From positions 26,295,741 through 26,359,740 of the forward strand of contig CM041465.1 in NCBI GenBank assembly GCA_023213395.1: a stretch of DNA of 64,000 bases, written 5' to 3'. The notes beneath the pieces were generated by a model, which was given only the letters and a program-made list of their open reading frames with translations, ran no database searches and was not told where the DNA came from. Of the stretch, positions 34,308-46,383 are shown in pieces; within the stretch, counting starts at the first letter, position 1; each line of letters starts with the position of its first letter. The translations under genes and the position numbers were made by a program. The DNA comes from Cycas panzhihuaensis (lineage: Eukaryota > Cycadophyta).

Positions 34308-36611
34308 TAGAGAAGACTAGTTCCCCCTATTCTATTTTTTTCTTATTTAAGAGAGATTTAAAGTGGGTTTTACAAACCCTTGGTGATGACCTTCTCTCTC
34401 TAAAGGTGATCTAAGGCTTGTTTAAGCTCATAACTATAGATCAAGGTTTTTTTAGAAGTATTCTAAAGGCTGGAGCTTATTATACACTGATCTAAAAAAA
34501 AAATTTAGACCATCATTAGAGGTTTGGAGCTAGTTTACTCACATTTTCTTGTGTTTTTTCACTAAAATTTAAATTTTTTAGCTAATTCTTCTTGTAGATT
34601 AGGGTGTTGGACTATTATGAAGGTTTTAAAACCTCACTAATTGAGTTTATCTCAAGCTTTAGTAATTTTGTAGGCTATGTTTCAAGTATGGGTAAATTTT
34701 AGCCCTCAAACTCCACTTGAAAAGATTAAATTTATTTATTCACTATTGTTGAAGTGCTCTTCTCACCTTAGGAAGGCTACACCCTATCTGTAGGTCCCAC
34801 GCATCCCTCTCAAGGCCTGTACAGACATGCCAAATAATGTTGCACTACTATTTCACTACTCTTCACTGTGCACCTAGTTTTTTCTTCATTCTATTTGTTC
34901 TTCTTCCATAAGAAATGAAATCTACTCATAGCTCCATATAGGGTATGCAACCCTGCCCTTCAAATTTCGTGATGATCCACTAAGAGTTTGAAGAGATATA
35001 AGCTCCTACGTAAATTTGGGGTCGTGCGGCCTGCGCTACCATCTAATGAGTTTTATTTTTTTGAAAAATTTTAAAGTACTTTACTTTTATAAAATTTAGC
35101 TTATATCTTTAAGAATATCTCATTGAATATTCTTATTTTCATAAACTTTGATATTCTAAAGTTTTATATTTAGTCACTTTAAAATTGCTGAAAATCACCT
35201 TTTTTAAACCAAATTTAGGTTTTTTAACATTATTAATCTCACTTTAGTGACAAAAGGCTAAGTCAAGTACTTTGTTATTTTTTTTTTATACTAAAAAAGC
35301 GAAAATTTTCCTTTTTTAAAATCTTTTTTCTAAGGCACCTTGCATGGTGACCACAGTTTAAATATTTTTTAAGGAAAAAAATCATATTTTTTTCACTTTT
35401 TGAAGTAAAAAAACTTCTTTATACTTAGTTAGTTCATTAAATGGCTAATAGTAAGTCATTTCCTCATCATTGAAGATCAAAAATACTTGTTTTAAAGTGC
35501 TTATTAAGGCTCTCTGCATGGTGTCTTTGCTATTTAAAGTTTCAAAAAAATTAAATTTCATCCTTTATTTTTTGGCATTCCAAGTTTTATTTAACACTTA
35601 GTTCATGTTGTACAAGTGTTAAAAGGCCTTGTTAAAGTGATTTTAAAATGTTGATACTTTGTCAAAGTGATATTTATCACTATTTCAATACTCTTCCTAA
35701 GGCACCTTACATGGTGACTTATTACCCTTAGTCACAAAACATGGCTCAAAAACATTTTTACTTAATAAAATCATTTTATTTTGTTGATTGTTAGGACTGT
35801 TTTAAAGTCCCAACACTTTGTGCTTGGTGTCTTTATTTTGCAAGTGGTCTTCTTATCTTCATCTTAAGCATTAAAAAGAACCCACTTGTACTTTCATTAT
35901 AAGGCTTTGCTTTTTGTCATGGAGTACTTAACATCTTTTTCAAGTGCTTAGTTTCTTAAACATTTCTCATTATGTTCAAGCACATATTTTAACTTAGATT
36001 TGATAGTACTATTTCACTTCATAAAGTGCTCTTATAACAAACACTTCTAAGTGTTCATTTGATGTACTAGTTTGCTTCCTTTTTTTAATCTCTTTTCATT
36101 ATAAGCTTAATCAAATGTCTTTCCTAAAGTATATCATCTAAGTAAAATAAAATTTAAGTCCATTTTAATATTTTAAAAAGTGACTTTAAAATCAAGTACG
36201 AGAGGCCCAAAAAGGGTTCAAACCTTGCCTCTAAAATAACCTTAAGCTTGGTATATTCCCTAGGGGACCAACTGATCATATGGTTAGTACATGATAATTA
36301 AGATTACTTGAGAGAAATGAAGTTTGAAAAGGGTATTATTGGGGCTCTGAATCCCAAGAAAAGCATAGTACATCCATGTAGATCAACCCTACTTGCCTTG
36401 TCCTAGATTTGACTTGGACAACTATTAGATCTCTTCTATAGATTAGGATTAAATCAACTCTCTTGCTTAGTCCTCCACCCCTCATCACTCCATTTAATTA
36501 TTAGATTTTCTAGTAAGATCAGGACTATTAGTTTATTAGAATGTATAACTTAAGTGATAAAAGCTTTGAGTTTTCAAGTCATCTACTAGTTTCAAGCCTT
36601 ACAACTTTAAC
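34308..36611 (+). other. Copia C 5' leader (non-coding)
   Basis: About 2.3 kb without coding frames. A decayed long-period repeat is visible: aaggcaccttgcatggtgac at 35331, aaggctctctgcatggtgtc at 35508 and aaggcaccttacatggtgac at 35698, spaced about 180-190 bp. The remainder is T-rich. Confidence 0.7.
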
Positions 36612-37640
36612 ATGGCTGCTATAAATATACTTAATGCATGTACCATTACATTAACAAAAAAAGATGACTATCAAGAATGGAAGAGGGTAATACAAAACCT
36701 CTTAATAATGAATAAATTTTAGGGTTATATTTATGGAACCTCAACCTCTACCTGTTGAAGATGATAGTGTTATTATTTATCTTGATCCTACTTGCATTAC
36801 TACTTGGGAAGCCAAAGATGAAATGGCTTTGACATTTTTACATATGATCATTGATGCTCATGTTGATCAGAGTATTATATATATAAAAACTTTTAAGGAA
36901 GCATATGATATTTTATCTTTTTTGTATGAAAGGCAAGATGAAGCTCGTATTTTGATGGTGAAATCCAAATTGTACTCTTTGAAATTTATCAAGCCTATGT
37001 TAGCTTTCGTTTCCTCCATCAAGGAGATATGAAATGAATTGAATACAATGGGTAAACCTACTTCAGGGACAAGCTTATAACAACAATTGTTAAAGCATTT
37101 CCAAAAGATTATAATGGATTTATATCATCTATTACAAGAGATGATTCACTTTTAAGTATATCTTTTAATCAACTTGAAAATTTATTACTTCAAGAGGAAC
37201 AAATTTATATCAAGGAAGATGATGATGAACCATCCACTTCAAGAGCATTCATGACCAAATTAAAGGCCAAGCAAATCCCTAAACCTTCACTCTCAAAGTA
37301 GTTTAGGAACATGAATATTAGTTCCTTAAAGACCAATGTTATCTGTTATTATTATGGCAAAGTGGGCCACATAGCTCCTAATTATAGAAAGAAATAAGCT
37401 GATCTCTAGCACACACAATAATAGCTATAGCCATATCAACAACATCAGAGACAACAGTAGCTACATTAGTAGTTTTAGTAATAACAATAGCAGTAACCAC
37501 CTCAACCAAATTGAGGTGCATATCAAGGAGGTCAAAGAAGAAGGGGGGGCTTTAGAGGTGTCAATCAATACCACTTTAATTAGTATATAGATGAGGATAA
37601 GATATTTTGTGTTTATCATACCTCTAAAATTAATCAAACT
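36612..37640 (+). pseudogene. Copia C gag, degenerate
   Basis: ATG at 36612 (MAAINILNACTITLTKKDDY) gives the usual copia gag N-terminus. After a stop at 36720 the UBN2-type capsid region is open at 36733-37032 (TWEAKDEMALTFLHMIID; EAYDILSFLYERQDEARI). A decayed knuckle (VICYYYGKVGHIAPNYRK) lies near 37340-37395; two of its zinc ligands are Tyr. A Gln-rich repeat region follows, with several CAG-to-TAG stops (37396-37510). Product would be capsid protein. Confidence 0.85.
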
Positions 37641-38720
37641 TAGATCATTGACTCAGGGGCAACTCAATACATGATTGGGAGTGAAGAACTCCTTTATGAT
37701 GTCAAGGAAAGAAAGGATCAATCAGTGACATTCGATAATAATGAGTCAGTTAAGATTTTTGGCATAAGCACAATTATCTTTTTTCATTCCCCTTATATTT
37801 CTTCTTCTACATTTCCCAATGGTGATACCTACCTTATACCTTCCATGGAGAAGAGCCTACTATCTGTTAGCAAATTAGACTAGCAACATATGAGCATTTT
37901 ATTCAAAAATGGGAAATGTATAATAAGTGACAAGAATGATCAGGTGATGGCTATTGGACATGAGGATCATGGTCTTTATAAGTTGGATGCTAATAATATA
38001 ATACTTAATTCTGCCCACTATGGTTCCATTATTTCTCAATCTTTGTCTAAGATGCAACTTTAGCATTAACATCTAGGCCACTTGAGTTAGATAATATCAA
38101 GCAAATGGTAAACAAGAATATGATGCATGGGCTTCCAAAGTTGTATGGATCAAAATATCTTTGTGAAGCATGTATAATGGGGATACAACATCACTTACCT
38201 TTCCCTAAAGGTAAAGCTTGGTGTGCATCGTATCCTTTACAGTTGATATATTTAAATTTGTATGGACCTCTGTCCACTGCATCCTTTGGAGGAGCTTTGT
38301 ATTACATCTCCTTCATTGATAATTTCTTGCACAAAGTTTGGGTTTACTTCATCAAACACAAGTATGAAGCATTCCAAAAGTTTAAGGAATTCAAGCTTGA
38401 AGTGGAGAACGAGTTTGGCCACTCAATCAAAATTCTAAAGTCAAGCAATAGAGGTGAATTCACTTTAAAGGAATTTACCCAAGTTTACAAGGATAACAAC
38501 ATTCATAGATGGCTTACCATTCCTCATACTTCTCAATAAAATGAAGTCTCTAAAAGGATGAACAGAACTTTGGTTAACAAAGCTAAAGCAATGATACATA
38601 TAAAGGGACTCACTCAAGCTTACTGGGTAGAAGCACTCCATATAGCTACCTATGTGGCAAATTAAAGTCCTACTTTAGTAGTCACCAATATCATATAAGA
38701 GGAGGCTTGGTCTGGTAAAA
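37641..38720 (+). pseudogene. Copia C protease and integrase, degenerate
   Basis: The protease site IDSGATQYM is intact (37650-37676; Asp at 37653). The pre-integrase Cys motif CEACIMG is at about 38164-38184. The integrase core is open at 38105-38539 but has lost its catalytic triad: LNLYGP for LDLYGP, KSSNRGEF for the DN motif, and SKRMNRT for AERMNRT. The first and third changes are G-to-A type. The fold outline is retained (YYISFIDNF; KVWVYFIKHKYEAFQKF). It would otherwise insert the DNA copy. Confidence 0.87.
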
Positions 38721-38819
38721 AGCTAACTATTAGCCATTTGAAGACATTTAGGTACACTACTTATATGCACATTCTTGATCAACAGAGATCAAACTTAGAC
38801 AAGAATAGTCAAAGCTTAT

Positions 38820-39803
38820 AAATTGTATGATTCCAATAGGAAGAAAATACATCTCTCAAGAGATGTAATCTTTGCTAAGGATAAACATAAGGAGTTAGAC
38901 TTAACATCCATCCAACCTCCTATTGATAAAAGTAATAAGATTATTGAAGCTTTTCTTCCCTCTCAATCTTCAATACCATACACACCATCTACACCTACTG
39001 GACTGTCCACATTATCAAAATTAGCTCTACTTGATCTTAGTACATCTTCTATTGATCAACCACTTAGACTAGAAGATCTTGAGGTTTAAATTACATCAGT
39101 CAAAAAGTTACCCAAATGGTATACTCAGATAGTTCAGGATAGCTAAATTATTAAAGAAAAATATCCATCAAAATATAGGCAGCAAACCAATTATGTACTT
39201 ATAGCTAAAGTGTTTTGTGTTACCCTTCCACTTTTGAGGAGGCTTCTAAAAATGAAAATTAGTAGGCTGCCATAGATGAAGAAATCCATTCTATTGAAAA
39301 GAATAAAACTTAGGATTTGGTTGAATTACCTAAACACAAATAGACAATTAGTTATTAATGGGTCTATAAGACCAAATTGCATTTTTGATAGTACACTTAA
39401 GCGTCAGAAGGCCCGCCTTATTGCAAAAGGCTTCAAACAAAAAGAAGACATAGATTATGAGGAGACTTTTACACCTATTACCAATATTAATACCATCATA
39501 CTCATCTTGGCCTTATCAACTTAATACAAATGGCTGATTTATCAGATGGATATGAAGAGAACTTTTCTCAATGGTGATCTTCAAGACAAGGTATACTTGG
39601 AGCAACCTCCTAGTTACAAAGTACAAGGCAAAGAGCACTTAGTTTGTCACTTAGACAAGGCCATTGTATGGTTTGAAATAAGCTCCAAGAGCATGATACT
39701 GAAAGATTGATGATTATTTTTTGAGATGTGGGTATCATTGATCTACTTCAGATCTTAACGTGTATATCAAAGTTGGGAAAGACCATGCTATCTTTATTAT
39801 CTT
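38820..39803 (+). pseudogene. Copia C reverse transcriptase, 5' half
   Basis: Starts with the integrase-RT linker (38823-39089) and continues into the RT fingers (RQKARLIAKGFKQKEDIDYE at 39402-39461; FLNGDLQDKVYLEQPP near 39563-39612). The frame breaks near 39660. The piece ends at 39803 with the target copy atctt (39799-39803) and resumes at 46931. The break falls immediately upstream of the catalytic YVDD codons. Confidence 0.88.
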
Positions 39804-40247
39804 TGTAGAAATAGGCACATGCACAATGTTACCACAGGATCACATAAACAAGAAATTACTGGTAACAAATGACATTGCATATATACACCAGATTGACAGG
39901 TGGAAAACCCCTTTTGGGGAAGAAAAACCACCTCCTGAAGTTGTATTTTTATTAAGAAAAATGATAAATAGGATACCATATACTGAAACCACCTACATAC
40001 CAAACCAGCCTTAGAGAAAGGCTTTTAGATAGTCCTCCTAAATTCTTGGAACCACCTCCTTGAATCTAGGAGAAGAATTAATACTAAGAAAGGTTCGTTG
40101 AAATTTAGTTATGTATTTCAACTACCTTCCACATAAGATTAAAATAAACTCTAATGTTAAACATAAGAATGACTTAAATACTAATTTAAACATATGATAT
40201 AAAAAGAACTTAAGACTAACATAAAAGTTACATTAATACTCCTAACA
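39804..40247 (-). repeat. 3' LTR of copia D
   Basis: In element orientation it starts TGTTAGGAG (40247 side) and ends TTCTACA (39804 side). It aligns without gaps to 46482-46925. Confidence 0.95.
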
Positions 40248-40258
40248 TCCCCCTTTAA
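40248..40258 (-). other. Copia D polypurine tract
   Basis: The minus strand reads TTAAAGGGGGA next to the 3' LTR. Confidence 0.9.
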
Positions 40259-40329
40259 TATTAACTTTTATGCTATTAAAAAAGAAGGTCTTCATCACGG
40301 TGATCCCCCTTTGATGGACACTTCTTTTA

Positions 40330-41850
40330 TCTGTAACATATCTTAGAGATTTAGAAACTTTACTTTAGTTAAAGACTTTGTAAATATGTCATCAACCTAT
40401 AGATCTGTTGGACAATAAGATAAGGAAATAAGATTATCAGTAACACGACTAAAATGCAAATGTAATTCTATATGTTTAGTCCTAGAATGGGAAACTGGAT
40501 TTGTAGCAATAGCAATTGCACCTTGATTATCAACTTTAAGTTTAATAGAAGAGTTTAGAGATAAACCAATTTCATTTAGTAGAGATTTAAGCCAAAGTGA
40601 TTCTTTGCTGGCTTCAACAAGTGCGCGATATTTAACTTCAGTCATTGATAAAGCTAGTACCTGCATTTTCTTACTAGACCAAGTAATAGGTGAGGAATCT
40701 ATAAAAAATACATAACCTGATGTAGATTTTTGATCATTTATATCACCTGCCCTATCTGAATCAGTATATCCAGTTAAAGTTATAGGTTTATTGTAAAAAT
40801 TATAAGTTAAACCATAAAAAATAGTATGCTTTAGATATTGTAAGATATGTTTAGCAGCTTTCCAATGAGATTCATGTGGTTGTTGCATATAATGTAAACA
40901 TAAAGTGATAGCATAAGATATATCAGGGCAAGTGTGAGTTAGATAAATAAGACAACCAATTAGTTGTCTATATAATATTGGGTCACATAAAGGTGATGAA
41001 CAATCAGTAGATAGTTTGAATCCTAATTGTAATGGATTAGATACAGATTTAGCATTTTTCATGTTAAACCGTTGAACTAAGTCTAGAATATACTTAGGTT
41101 GAGATATGGTTATTTTTTAATCATATAGATAAATTTGTAATCCAAGAAAGTAATGTAGTAGACCTAAATCGATCATTTTAAATTTGTTCATTAAAGTAGT
41201 TTTTAAATGATGAATGTTATTAGTTGATGATCTAGTAATGATGATATCATCAACGTAGAGAATTAGAATAGTAATATTTTCATTTTCATGTTTAAAATAA
41301 AGTTTTAGATCACTAATACATCTAGTGTATCTAATATGAATTAAATAATCATCTACTTTAGTATACCAAGCTCGAGGAGCTTGTTTTAAACCATAAATAG
41401 ATTTCTTAAGTTTACAAACTAAATTAGAATTTTCAATAAAGCCAGGTGGCTGAGACATGTAGATCTCTTCTTTGAGATCACCATTCAAGAAAGCACTCTT
41501 GACATCCATTTGGTGAATTTCCCAACCAAACTTGGCTGCTAGAGCAATAATTGTTTTAATTGTGTTCATCTTTACAACAGGGGCAAAGGCTTCATTATAA
41601 TCTATGCCATCAATTTGTGAAAATCCTTTTGCAACAAGGCGAGCTTTATATTTTTCAACAGCACCTATTGAGTTATATTTTATTCTATAGATCTATTTAC
41701 AGTCAACTACATTTTTCCCAGGTAGGAGTGGTATGAGATCCTAAGTTGAATTTTTAATTAAAGCATTAAATTCAACTTGCATAGCTTCCTGCCATACAGA
41801 ATTGTTGTTAGCTTGTTTAAATATTTTGGGATCATAATTGTCCATTATTT
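40330..41850 (-). pseudogene. Copia D reverse transcriptase and RNase H, degenerate
   Basis: RT from about 41850 leftwards: KYKARLVAKGFSQIDGIDY, then the open piece 41117-41569 with WEIHQMDVKSAFLNGDLKEE, SIYGLKQAPRAWY and the intact catalytic ILYVDDIIIT. After a stop near 41117 the open piece 40397-41062 covers the end of RT and RNase H (YTDSDRAGD, VKYRALVEASKE, LKVDNQGAIAI, HSRTKHIELHLHF), and the C-terminal DDIFTKSL follows. Few lesions are present. The enzyme copies element RNA and degrades it. Confidence 0.92.
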
Positions 41851-43440
41851 TTTCCATTACAGCAAAGTTAGCATGTAATTTTTAGGCACGAGTTCATCTA
41901 GTATCTGAAGGATTACCTACATCAGATCCAGCATTAGTAAGTGTTTTCATTGCCCAAACAGGTTGCTTGTTAGTAACTGTTTCTGAAGGTACATGTTGAT
42001 TTGTAGAACTAGTTTGAGAGGAGGGATCTATTTCATTAGATTCGTATAGAGTCCAATTTTGGACTTGAATTGATAAGGATTCTATAACTTCTAGATCAGC
42101 TTATTTGTTAGAAGGGTTAACCAAATAAGTATTGGTTAACAAATTTTCAATAGGAAGTTATACATAAGTAGATGTTGAAGAATATCCTTCTTCATCAAAT
42201 ATTACATTATGCAAAATTAAAATTTGATGCGTGACTGTATCCAAGAGTCTATAAGCTTTACTCTCTTCAATGTATCCAACAAAGATGTATTTTTGCCTCT
42301 TAGGATCTATTTTTTTACATTTTTCTTTAGGGATGTCTCCCCACGCAATACTTCCAAAGATTCGTAAATGATTGACTGAAGGTTTTCTACCAAACCATTT
42401 TTGTTCTGAAGTAACATTGTATAGACATCTACTTGGTAAATGATTTAGAAGATAGTTGGAGTAGTTAATTGCTTCTGCCCATAATTTTAGGTCTAGATTC
42501 TTTGCATATAACATGCAATGAGTCATCTCAACAAGAGTACAGTTTTTATGTTTAGCAACATTATTTTATTGAGGTGTATATGCAACAGAATGCTGGAATT
42601 GAATTCTATGTGACTTACAAAAAGAAGTGAATTTACCATTTAAATATTCCTTTGCATTATCAGATCGAAAATTTTTTATTTTTGAATTTGATTGATTTTT
42701 AACTAGCATTTTGTATTCAACGAAATTGTCAAATACTTGACTATGTATTTTAAGCATGCAAACCCAATATTTTCTTAAATAATCATCAATAAATATAACA
42801 AAATAACGAGAGCTAGAGTATGATGTTACATGAAAAGGTCCACATATATTAAAGTGGACAAGTTCAAGTGGAACAGTCGCTCTGAATTGTGTTTTATGTA
42901 AGAATGGGTCTATGTGTTACTTACCTATCATACAAGCTTCACAAACACCATAAACAGTGTTTAAGGGTGGAAGACCATGAACTATTTCAAGCTTTTTTAG
43001 ATATTGCAGTTTGCCATAACTTGTATGGCCAAATCGTACATGCCAAAATTTACTGACTAAGTCAGATTTGGTAATAAAGGCACTAAAAGGTTTTGTTTTG
43101 TTATTTTATAGACTTGTTAAACTATAAAGACACGTGCTATGATCAACAAGTCCTAAGGCAATACGTCTAAATTTGTTTAATGGCTCCTTAATAATAAATT
43201 TATCTTTCCAGAATTTGACAACAAGGTCTTTCTGGCAGATTTGATAAATAGAAAGTAGGTTTGGTAATAGACTAGGTACGTAGAAAACGTCCTTTATTGA
43301 TCCATCCTTTAAGGTAACAGCACCTAACCCTTTGACTTTTAGTTGAGTTCCACTTCCAAAAAAAATCTCTTCTTCAGAGTTTGATTCAGATTGATAAGTG
43401 GTTAAATTTTTCTAGTGCCATGTCATGTGATGGGATGTAC
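41851..43440 (-). pseudogene. Copia D integrase and linker, degenerate
   Basis: Pre-integrase zinc region (HVRFGHTSYGKLQYLKKL ... CEACMIGK) at about 42910-43060. The core first Asp is Asn (LVHFNICGP, near 42840-42870), the second Asp is kept (FRSDNAKEY, near 42640-42665), and Glu is Lys (NNVAKHKN, near 42545-42570). The C-terminal module is open at 42158-42526 (FGRKPSVNHLRIFGSIAW; YIFVGYIEESKAYRL). An acidic/Ser linker leads to RT. D-to-N and E-to-K are both G-to-A changes on the coding strand. Confidence 0.88.
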
Positions 43441-44508
43441 CAAAGTCAAGGATCCATTGTGGTGGTTGATTTGTAGGGGCAACAAATGCAAAAGTTGTTA
43501 CCGTTAAAGACCAATTATGAGTTTGTTGTCGGTTTTGTGGTTAGGATTGAGGTCAATTTTGTAATCCCTTGGAAGCTTTCCATGCTTCTGAAGCTATTCT
43601 ACTTCTGCAAACATCAATAGTGTGGCATTTTTTATGACAATAGGCACAATTAGTATTCTGAAAAGGAGTTACATTGTTCCTATTATAAAAGGACTAATTA
43701 GAAGTATTCTGGTATTTAGATGGACCAGAATACTTAATATTATTTTGTGAATTGGATTGTGAACCTCTATGAAGTTTTTGAAAGTTTGGATTGCTGTGAA
43801 AATTATTACGTTGTTTGTTTTTAATGTATAGCTTAGTTTTGGAAAATAAAGCCTGTGAAGGATCTTTTAATATGCCTATTTGAATTAACATTGTTTGATG
43901 TTCGATTAGTTGGTTTGTCAACTGATTAGATGTTATAGGAGGGTTGCCAACTTGTTGTCTAGCAGTTTTAAAGAAATTAAATTATTTTGGTAACTTATTT
44001 ACTGTAAAACGTACAAGTGTATCATCATCTTTAGCATGCGTGATTATTTTTTCAGTATCACCATCTTTAGTTTTGGATTTGATACAGTTTCCTAGATCTT
44101 TATTAATTAGTTAAATTTTATATAAAAAATCCTCAACATTAGAAAAATCATCAAAAGTAAGGTCATACAATTGTTGTTCTAGGATAGCCACTTGATGTGT
44201 ATCGACCTTATCATATTTATCTTGCAAAGTTTTCTAAATAGTGACAAAGTCATCTGTTTCAGAAAACTACTGATTGATTTCTGGTGAAAGTGAGTTTAAT
44301 ATGGTGCCTAAGGCTGCATCTGAGTTCATCAGATATACCATATAACTCTGTGTAGCTTCATCTTTTGGTTTTTTAAATTCACATGTCACATATCGCCATA
44401 TCTTTTACTATTTAAACTGATAGGATATGCGATTCCTCTAGTCGGCATAGTTTGAGTCAGTTAACACTAGAATTAGAATGCAGGTGGTTGTCCCTAGCAT
44501 TAATGCCA
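43441..44508 (-). pseudogene. Copia D gag and protease, degenerate
   Basis: A probable ATG complementary to about 44506-44508 (MALMLGTTTCI) starts gag. The capsid region includes DAALGTILNSLSPEINQ and VAILEQQLYDLTFDDF (44150-44320). The open piece 43694-43921 is a Gln/Asn-rich tail, followed by a CCHC-like knuckle (CAYCHKKCHTIDVC) near 43610-43655. Protease: WILDFGTSHHMTWH with the active Asp at 43445-43447 (D[ST]G altered to DFG). Stops are scattered through the region. Confidence 0.82.
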
Positions 44509-45600
44509 TATTGGGAGTTATAAGGTTTGATTGAAGATTGAAGAATATAAAGGTAGGTGAAAAAACTAATCACATAGTAAAGTTACCAATCATCAGATTA
44601 AAGAGTGAACAAGAAAACATAGTAGCATGTATTACTGTTTTTTTTTTCTTTTTTAATTGAAAAAAAATTACATGATTTTAGGCAGATAGTCTCCCTTGAC
44701 TTGAAAAATAAACAACCTCTTAAAAAATCCCTTTAAACAGTCCCTTTTCAAAAAAAGTTTCTTTTAATTTTGAGAAATAAACAGCCCCCCTTAAGTGTTT
44801 AAGTTCTAATAAAGTTGTAAAGTATGAAATTAGAACAATTAATTATATGTTGCATTAATTTGACAATAATTTTGAAGATATAAAACTGATTTGCAAGATA
44901 AAATATAAAAAATATTAATAGTTTTTTTATTAATTAAGCTTTATTTTTGAAAAAAATATATAAATGCATATAAAAGGTATTCAATGATCCACACAGAGAA
45001 GAACAGATACTACACTTGATCTTCGCCAAAAAACTAAGAAAAATATTGGTTTTGCCTAAGTTGATTAGGCTTTGTTAATAGTATATATATGTATATATAT
45101 ATATATATACCCTTTGAATAAGTGTTTGAAAGGTAATGTATACCTTATATATGACAAAGAAATAAGCTAAGATATTAGGCAGGAAGAGGGGGAATTTCAT
45201 AAAGTATATAAAGGGGGAAAGCTTTATAATGATTAAATTAAAAAAAATAAATTTAAATGTTATAATAAAGAATGTTTATTAAATATTAAAGGTTAATTAA
45301 AGAGAGAGGGGTTATTGTTGTTAATTAAATGCTGTAAATTGAATGAATGTTTATAAAGTATGGGGCATTTTTAATTAAAATATTTCTAAAGTTTATAAGG
45401 TTTATAAGGTTTTATTAAATAAACATAACCTAAAGTTTATATGGGAGGGGTTTTTTAATCAAAGATTATTTGATTAAACTTTATAACATAGTTTATTAGT
45501 GTGATAGGGGGGGTGTTAATGTTAATTTATTAAATCAAATAATAAAATAAAATTAAATAAAAAATTAAAACAACTGAACCTGTGGACCTGACAAGTTTTT
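44509..45600. other. AT-rich foreign segment in copia D leader
   Basis: About 1.1 kb between gag of D and the HAK fragment. It has a poly(T) run at 44638-44660, a (TA)n microsatellite at about 45082-45111, G-rich islands in an AT background (45185-45230, 45505-45517) and many ttataaag-like words. A U2 snRNA fragment lies inside it. No coding frame is visible. It is unlike the leaders of copia A, B and C; it may be intergenic or promoter DNA taken up with the HAK fragment. Confidence 0.55.
44999..45046 (-). ncRNA. U2 snRNA 5'-end fragment (pseudogene)
   Basis: The minus strand from 45046 to 44999 matches nucleotides 1-48 of U2 snRNA, the spliceosomal RNA that pairs with the intron branch point. 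The run GATCAAGTGTAGTATCTG is exact and includes the GTAGTA branch-point recognition sequence. Seven positions differ over 48, six of them C-to-T or G-to-A. The match begins exactly at U2 nucleotide 1 and stops abruptly after nucleotide 48. The Sm site, later stem-loops and upstream element (RTCCCACATCG) are absent. It cannot make a working U2. The sequence of U2 is recalled, not searched. Confidence 0.8.
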
Positions 45601-45906
45601 AGATTTTATAAAGGAAAAATGAAATGAAACATAAAATAAGGTCTGTGAGAGATTAGGGTAGAAACCCTACCTGGCATGGCAGCACTCCATTTTTCATTAC
45701 AGGTCTAGTTCGAGGATGAGGCTTCAACGATCCGAAGAATGGAGGCTTATGATTTAACACGCAGAGCCTTATGACATTCTAGAGAACGGGGAGGAACAGA
45801 GGTTTACTGGCCGCAAAACAAGGTAAAACTCCCAACAGCAAGCAGAGACCCTTGTCTCACACTTCTGACCATCCTCGTAACGCATCAATTGGTTCCGAAC
45901 AACATC
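45601..45906 (+). other. Probable 5' UTR of the captured HAK gene
   Basis: GC- and CpG-richer than any neighbour (about 45690-45906). It lies directly upstream of the HAK start codon on the same strand and is without coding frame. Its base composition fits a host exon rather than the surrounding retroelement. The left limit is uncertain. A cattacag|gtctag junction near 45705 could be an old splice site. Confidence 0.5.
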
Positions 45907-46383
45907 ATGAATGCCACCACATAGCACCTCCCTCCGAAACGATCATGGAAGACGATTTTGAGCTTAGCATATCAAAGCCTCGGTGTTGTTTATGACGATT
46001 TGAGTATTTCTCCTCTCTATATCTACAAGAGCACTTTTGCTGAAGATATTAAGCATTTTAAGACCAATGAAGAGATTTATGGCATGTTGTCCTTCGTCTT
46101 TTGGACTCTGACTTTGGTGCCATTATTCAAGTATGTCTTTATAGTGTTGAGAGCTAACGATAATGGGGAAGGGGGCACTATTGCCTTGTATTCTTTAATA
46201 TGCAAGCATGCCAAAGTAATCCTTTTACTAAATCATTAAATTATTGACGAGGGTCTCTACATATATATTAGAATACCCTCCCCAGCCATTTCTGTTTTCT
46301 CTATGATATCTGGACTTGAGCTTTCTATGACAAAAGAACATCATGAATATGTGGTGGTTCCTATCACATGTTTTATTTTGGTC
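45907..46383 (+). pseudogene. HAK/KUP/KT potassium transporter, captured N-terminal fragment
   Basis: HAK/KUP/KT proteins are plasma- or inner-membrane K+ transporters. The frame opens with ATG 45907, has a TAG at 45922, then the family signature [18 protein letters not shown] (45940 on), [32 protein letters not shown] (the first membrane segments) and [16 protein letters not shown] at 46237 replaces a Gln codon. After IIDEGLYIY the frame continues, unshifted, into [17 protein letters not shown] and [18 protein letters not shown] (to 46383). About 60-70 residues normally between these parts (including the GTCMVIGDG region) are missing. It sits in the leader of copia D, antisense to it. Only about one sixth of a transporter is present. 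Identification rests on recalled family sequence. Confidence 0.9.

Noticed and set aside
44999-45046. U2 sequence as a functional snRNA gene
   Set aside because: It stops after nucleotide 48; there is no Sm site, no later stem-loops and no upstream element.
45082-45111. TA microsatellite as a TATA promoter for the U2 fragment
   Set aside because: It is a simple dinucleotide run; no upstream snRNA element accompanies it and the RNA is truncated.
45907-46383. HAK frame as a working potassium-transporter gene
   Set aside because: Only the first part of the protein is present, with two stops and a missing inner block, and it lies inside a retrotransposon leader.
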